Part shown: positions 14,330 through 18,296 of the stretch, piece by piece | Position numbering within the stretch: the stretch's first letter is position 1 | Layout of the letters: each line of letters opens with the position of its first letter | Assembly (NCBI GenBank): GCA_036395835.1 | Contig: DASWCW010000078.1 | Span: 1-18,296, forward strand | Direction of reading: 5' to 3' | From: AP-16 sp036395835 | Lineage (GTDB): Bacteria; Pseudomonadota; Alphaproteobacteria; Rhizobiales; Xanthobacteraceae | Length of the DNA stretch: 18,296 nucleotides | Notes under the pieces: generated by a model | The model's database searches: none | What the model saw: the letters and a program-made list of their open reading frames with translations, nothing else | Told to the model about the DNA's origin: nothing | Made by a program: the position numbers and the translations under genes

Positions 14330-14854
14330 ATGACACAGGTGTTGTTCCGGGCTCTCAGATCGGCTGCAACGGCGCTGCTTCCTTGCGTTGCGCTGCTCGC
14401 CTGGCTGGGATCGGCTCAGGCACAGGTCGTCGCGCTGGGCGCCAGTCAGACTTACGGCAAGGGCGTGGCGCGCAGCCAAGCCTATCCGGCGCAGCTCGAA
14501 GCGATGCTGCGGGCGAAGGGATACAGCGTGCGCGTCGAGAATGCCGGCATCAACGGCGATACGACGGGAGGCATGCTGGGTCGGCTCGGAAGCGCGGTGC
14601 CCAACGGAACCAAGGTGGTCATCCTGCAGCCGGGCGGCAACGATATGCGAAAGGGTACCGGGGCCGATCGCGGCGCGAACATATCGGCAATCATGCAGCG
14701 GCTGAGCGCCCGCGGCATCAAGGTGATCATGCTGGAGAACGGCAATTTCCGCGGCTTGCCGCATCAACCCGATGGGCAACATCTCACTCCCGAAGGCTAC
14801 CGGGCGATCGCACAACGGATGTTGCCGCAGGTAACCGGCGCCATCGCCCGTTGA
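14330..14854 (+). CDS. Secreted SGNH/GDSL hydrolase (TesA-like)
   Basis: A 174-residue exported esterase-like enzyme. A signal peptide covers residues 1-31 (basic start, hydrophobic 13-27, then SAQA before the cut, A-Q-A at 29-31), so it acts in the periplasm. The SGNH blocks are present: block I LGASQTYG with Ser39, block II NAGINGDTTGG with Gly73, block III PGGND with Asn104, and block V DGQHLTPEGY with Asp148 and His151. Block I has Ala where the family usually has Asp (G-D-S). TesA-like members hydrolyse acyl esters or thioesters. GGAGG lies five bases before the ATG at 14330. It is the last gene of the likely operon with FkbM and ParB-like genes. Confidence 0.88.
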   Translation: MTQVLFRALRSAATALLPCVALLAWLGSAQAQVVALGASQTYGKGVARSQAYPAQLEAMLRAKGYSVRVENAGINGDTTGGMLGRLGSAVPNGTKVVILQPGGNDMRKGTGADRGANISAIMQRLSARGIKVIMLENGNFRGLPHQPDGQHLTPEGYRAIAQRMLPQVTGAIAR

Positions 14855-14975
14855 GCCCGGCGGGGTCGATTTCGTGTGGCGGACGTGCAGAATCGGCCAT
14901 TTTCGGGAGGTATTTTTGTAAAAATATCGGGATGGACCAGAGGGTTAAGTCGATTCAATTCGCTAAAATACGTGT

Positions 14976-15004
14976 TTGGATTGTGAATTGCCTATTTGTA
15001 ACTT
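14976..15004 (+). promoter_or_regulatory. Possible promoter of the cupin gene
   Basis: A TTGGAT (14976-14981) and a TAACTT (14999-15004) with a 17-bp spacer lie in an AT-rich stretch (about 14910-15005) that stands out from the GC-rich surroundings, 73 bp before the cupin ATG. The match to the housekeeping consensus is moderate. Confidence 0.34.
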
Positions 15005-15077
15005 GAACGGCTGCGCCCATATGGGCAACCCGACGGCGCCTCGTGTGCGGCGTGGTCGCGAGCAGGGAGGAGAAGAC

Positions 15078-15413
15078 ATGCAGGCGGTCAAGGATGCGAG
15101 CGGGCTCTACGAAGTCGAGCGCCGCGCAATCCATGCCGAGCGGCCCGGCTTCCGCATCACCGAGCTGCAGATCGGCCCGAAGCAGAAGGTGCCGTGGCAC
15201 TGCCACAGCAACGTGAAGGACACGTTCTATGTGCTGGCCGGCACCATCCGCATTTTTCTGCGCGAGCCCAAGCAGGAGGTGCGGCTCGAGCCGGGCGAGA
15301 CGTATACGGTGCCGCCGAAGCGGCCGCATCTCGTCACCAATGCGGGCGAAAATTCCGCCGTGTTCCTCGTGCTGCAGGGTGTCGGTGAATACGATTTCGT
15401 GCCGCTCGCCTGA
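15078..15413 (+). CDS. Cupin domain protein
   Basis: A 111-residue single-domain cupin. Motif 1 reads H41-x-H43 with Asp48 in place of the usual Glu and Gly55 closing it (PWHCHSNVKDTFYVLAG, 39-55). Motif 2 is GETYTVPPKRPHLVTN (73-88) with metal-ligand His84. The fold is a beta-barrel that binds a metal; possible roles include dioxygenase, isomerase or small-molecule sensing, and none can be chosen. Strong ribosome binding site (GGGAGGAG six bases before the ATG). A longer reading from 14976 is possible in frame but lacks a good start signal. It is probably a single-gene unit before the tRNA. Confidence 0.9.
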   Translation: MQAVKDASGLYEVERRAIHAERPGFRITELQIGPKQKVPWHCHSNVKDTFYVLAGTIRIFLREPKQEVRLEPGETYTVPPKRPHLVTNAGENSAVFLVLQGVGEYDFVPLA

Positions 15414-15435
15414 CGGGCTGACGGGGTGGACGGGG

Positions 15436-15464
15436 TGGACCCTCGTCCGGGATGGCCCTATATA
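15436..15464 (+). promoter_or_regulatory. Possible promoter upstream of tRNA-Gln
   Basis: TGGACC (15436-15441), a 17-bp spacer and TATATA (15459-15464), with the tRNA starting 116 bp downstream. The TATATA stands out in GC-rich sequence. Both elements match the consensus in four of six positions, so this is tentative. Confidence 0.3.
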
Positions 15465-15579
15465 CGGCGCAAATCCGGACCCGCGGTCAAAGCCTGGCCG
15501 AATCCGCCGCGGCGCGAGCAACCAGGCGCAAGCCCGCCGCGCCGACGCGACGCAAAAACCCGGCGGCAAGCGCTCGCAC

Positions 15580-15653
15580 TGGGGGATAGTTCAACGGTAG
15601 AACAGCGGACTCTGACTCCGTTAATCTAGGTTCGAATCCTAGTCCCCCAGCCA
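15580..15653 (+). tRNA. tRNA-Gln, anticodon CTG
   Basis: A complete cloverleaf can be drawn: acceptor TGGGGGA with TCCCCCA (15643-15649), D stem GTTC/GAAC, anticodon stem GCGGA/TCCGT around the loop CTCTGAC (anticodon CTG, reading CAG glutamine codons), T arm CTAGG-TTCGAAT-CCTAG, discriminator G and an encoded CCA at 15651-15653. It borders the accessory segment that carries the truncated serine recombinase. Confidence 0.97.
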
Positions 15654-15918
15654 GCTAAGTCATTGTTTTTGCATGATCTTCAGTTTTTGGAGGGAATACC
15701 CGCGAACACGGGGCTTTGCGGCGTACGGCCCTGTCTGCGTGTCGCAAAACCGAGGACGAAGGCCCGGATTTCGGCGTCTGTCTCTGCGGGCCAATTTCGG
15801 CGTCTCGTTTTCACGAGCGCATCGCGTGAACCAGCAGCGCCGAGCGGGCAACGATGCGCGCCGAGCGGGCGAGGATGCGGCCATCGTTGTCGTGAAGTCG
15901 CGTCCGAGATCCGCGCGT

Positions 15919-17394
15919 TTAACGCGCAAGCCCGAATGCGGCGCGCTGGTCCGCCCAAACACAAGGAATACCTTGCAGCAACCGCTTGACGGTCAGGGAT
16001 CGGGGCTGGCGACCTTCGATGATCGCCTCGACAATGTCGGGCGCCAGGTAGCCGAACCGCAAGATTCGGCGGACATAGGCGTCGCTCAATCGGAAGCGTC
16101 GGGCGATCTCCATCGTGTCCGCATATTCACCGCTTCGAAGGTCTCGCATCCAGAGCTTGGCACGGGCGATGGCGAGAATGAGGGCGTGGCTGAGTCGTCG
16201 GGGCGAGGAATCTCGCCCGCCAGGAATGATGATCTCCTTTCGGGCACGAGGCCGCGGGGCCGGCAACGGCGCTACGTGGAACTGCGGCACGCCGCCGTCT
16301 TCGTCTGGCGTGTCGGTCGCGGCTGTTGCCGCTAACTTCCGGCTGATTTGAACCTGACCGCGTTGAATAACGACCCGCTCGACGGTGTCGCGCACCAGTG
16401 TGCGCGTCTCGGCGCTCCACCCCGCTAAGGGGCCGTCGGCCGAGAGCTCGGGTCCAGACAATTCCCGGCCCAGGAGGACCTCGACCACCAGCCGCTCGAC
16501 GTCGTCGGCATTGACACGGGCGAGCGAGCCCGCGTCCGCCCGGCGGTCATGCAGCAACGCGCTGCTGAGGTAGTAGCGATAGCGGTTGTTTCGGCGCACC
16601 GAATAGGTCGGGGACATGATGTTGCCGCGGTCATCATAGATCAGTCCGCCGAGGAGGGCGCCGGTCTCGACCCGCGACTTCCGTCGTGTCGTGCGATTGT
16701 CCGTAAGTCGGTCCTGGACCGCGCACCATAGCTCATCGTCCACGATTGCCTGGTGCTCGCCCGGATACGCGATGCCCCTGTAGACGACTTCGCCCCGATA
16801 GATGCGGTTCCGGAGTAGATGGTAGAGGGCACCGCGGCCGAACGAGCACCCGCCGATCACCCGGCCGGAGGTTAGTACGCGCTGCTTGCTCCGCACTCCA
16901 CGCCGGTCAAGGTCCGGCCGTAGTTTCGAGACGCAGCCGACCGCAAGGTATTGTCGGAAGATCAGGCGGACGCGATCGGCCTCGTCCTCGTTGACCACGA
17001 GCTTGCGGTCCTTGACGTCGTAACCGAGCGGGATGGTGCCGCCCATCCACATGCCCTTGCGCCGCGAGGCCGCGAATTTGTCGCGGATGCGCTCGCCTGC
17101 CACCTCGCGCTCGAACTGGGCAAACGAGAGCAGGACATTGAGGGTCAGTCGCCCCATCGAGGTGGTGGTATTGAACTGTTGGGTGACGGCCACAAACGAC
17201 ACGCCATGGGCCTCGAACAGCTCGACTAGCTTGGCGAAGTCGGCGAGTGCCCGGGTCAGGCGATCGATCTTGTAGACGACCACGACGTCGACCTTGCGCG
17301 ATCGGATGTCGCCGAGCAGCGATTGCAGGGCCGGGCGGCGCTGACATGGACAGATCCTTCTTCGGTTGGCGGGGGCGTCTTTCGCCGCCACCAC
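15919..17394 (-). pseudogene. Large serine recombinase, N-terminally truncated
   Basis: An open frame of 491 codons. From residue 20 on it reads as a large serine recombinase: RPALQSLLGDI, VVVVYKIDRLTR (37-48), FNTTTSMGRLTLNVLLSFAQFEREVAGERIRDK (74-106), then the recombinase domain (about 110-230), the YRYYLSS zinc-ribbon-like region without cysteines, and a C-terminal HTH-like segment near TMEIARRFRLSDAYVRRIL. The N-terminal catalytic part is missing: there is no Y-x-R-x-S with the nucleophilic serine, and residues 1-19 do not resemble the family. The break lies near 17337-17340. No N-terminal fragment is found in the minus frames up to about 17660. It probably cannot catalyse recombination, hence pseudogene, although the frame is intact otherwise. 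Confidence 0.85.
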
Positions 17395-17801
17395 CTAAAC
17401 CCCGCAATGGCGACGAGCCGGCGGGGCAGGATCCGAGCAAGGCCAAATGGTCTTCAACGTTGCCGCAACAGTGATGCTCTTTTCGCGCCGAAATACCAGT
17501 CCTTTCTGAATAATGTTATGGCTGGTTTCGAGCCTAGCTGATCATGGAATGATCCTTGCGGGGACTCAGCCGATGTCAACGAGCGGCGGCGCCCCGGTGA
17601 GTGGCACGACCGGTCCCGCAACGGGCCCTCACTGGGCTTGATGGGCGAGGAATTGGTTTCAGGCGCGGCGACCGGACGGTTCGGCAGGCGCGGGATGCAG
17701 CACTGTGCGGCTAATCTCCCGCTCCACGCAAGGGTCGATGCCCCAGATCTCTTCGCATCTTCCGGCTGCCTCGAGACAGCTCTCGCTCTCCGTGTTCCCC
17801 T
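17395..17801. other. Gap of about 400 bp without recognisable gene
   Basis: Between the truncated recombinase and the partial gene at the right edge I find only short open frames without motifs. A 42-residue frame (MDRSFFGWRG...) starts at 17346, next to the recombinase breakpoint, but has no supporting signal. This may be degraded mobile-element sequence. Confidence 0.5.
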
Positions 17802-18296
17802 TCACGCTTTCAACAATTCCCGCGCGTCTAGCTCCACCGCCTTGAATCCCCACTTTGATGCAACATTGACGAGGTGCGCGGTGCCGCCGGGGCCATCGGG
17901 ATCGCGTTCGCGGTTGTAAAGCGCGATGAGCGTGAGCTGGCGTGCATTCATAGCAAGCGCATTGAACATCATCCAAAGATTGTTCCGTTGCCAGATATCA
18001 TAGCCTTTCTTGTCGGCCAGCCAGCGCGGCAGTTCCTTGAAATCCGCCAACACGCGCGGCGGTACGCGTTGGCAAAGCTTTCGGTAACGCTCAACCCAGG
18101 CTGGCCCGCCTCGATTTACCGACTCAACCTGGAACTCGGCTTCCGGCAACGCGAGAAAGAGAAGCGTCGGGATGCCAAGCGACTCACAGATTTCGTGAAA
18201 CAGTATATCGCCCCCGCAAGCGCCACCCGCGAGGCCGAGCGACACGCCGCCTTCCTCGCTCATCTCGTTTCGCAGCGCCTCTTCGATCATCCTGCG
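17802..18296 (-). CDS. C-terminal part of a SLOG-like (nucleotide-binding) protein, partial
   Basis: At least 164 codons are open to the window edge, so the N-terminus probably lies outside; the ATG at 18290 is only the first in view and follows AGG directly. LGLAGGACGGDILFHEICESLGIP (18-41) is a glycine-rich strand-loop-helix, followed by the strand PTLLFLALPEAEF and a helix with PAWVERYRKL. YDIWQRNNLWMMFNALAMN and LTLIALYNRERDPDGPGGTAHLV with another glycine turn come next. This resembles SLOG/Rossmann-like domains found at the C-terminus of TPR or cyclase-type signalling proteins. The link is from memory of the pattern and uncertain. Partner genes upstream would be outside the window. Confidence 0.6.
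   Translation of the reverse strand, partial: RRMIEEALRNEMSEEGGVSLGLAGGACGGDILFHEICESLGIPTLLFLALPEAEFQVESVNRGGPAWVERYRKLCQRVPPRVLADFKELPRWLADKKGYDIWQRNNLWMMFNALAMNARQLTLIALYNRERDPDGPGGTAHLVNVASKWGFKAVELDARELLKA

Noticed and set aside
14911..14926. TATTTTT/AAAAATA palindrome as a terminator
   Set aside because: The stem is A/T only with a 2-nt loop and no following T-run, so it is not a credible terminator.
15660..15964. Minus-strand frames after the tRNA (for example ending GRTPQSPVFAGIPSKN)
   Set aside because: Two overlapping frames of similar length without motif or start signal; probably shadow translation of degraded element sequence.
17346..17474. 42-residue frame beginning MDRSFFGWRG
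   Set aside because: No ribosome binding site, no recognisable family, and it lies at a recombination breakpoint.

Overview
The window is GC-rich alphaproteobacterial chromosome, most likely from the Rhizobiales (Bradyrhizobium/Xanthobacteraceae-like). The grounds are the guaB neighbourhood (MAPEG, GuaB, Pmp3-like, MdtD-like MFS, RlmE, Ppx/GppA), the dense GC-rich palindromic repeats, and the type of tyrosine integrase and serine recombinase. This is inferred from protein character and gene order; no database was searched.

Region 1 (1 to about 6000) is the right-hand part of a mobile genomic island whose left end lies outside the window. It holds a small excisionase-like protein, a hypothetical protein with a Pro/Ala-rich tail, two AAA+ ATPases overlapping by ATGA (one strongly resembling the T4 gp44 / RFC-type clamp-loader ATPase), a protein with an internal duplication, a small protein and a tyrosine integrase. 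The pair of AAA+ genes is the most unusual content: a T4-like clamp-loader ATPase without the C-terminal collar region, and with no clamp or polymerase in view.

Region 2 (about 6000 to 15650) is chromosomal backbone. A MAPEG membrane protein is followed by a DUF559 nuclease-like gene sitting between inverted copies of a 53-54 bp double-hairpin repeat. Then come guaB (IMP dehydrogenase), a Pmp3-like small membrane protein, an MdtD-like MFS exporter, rlmE, and a Ppx/GppA phosphatase. On the + strand there follow an FkbM methyltransferase, a ParB-like protein, a secreted SGNH hydrolase, a cupin protein and tRNA-Gln(CTG).

Region 3 (15654 to the end) looks like a second accessory segment next to the tRNA. 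It contains a large serine recombinase that has lost its N-terminus, including the catalytic serine, about 400 bp without a recognisable gene, and the C-terminal part of a protein with a SLOG-like nucleotide-binding pattern that runs off the window.

The island genes plausibly divide into mobility functions (integrase, small partner, excisionase-like protein) and a cargo or replication module (the two ATPases and the two unknown proteins). The backbone genes are housekeeping: guanine nucleotide synthesis, rRNA modification, polyphosphate/(p)ppGpp hydrolysis and export.
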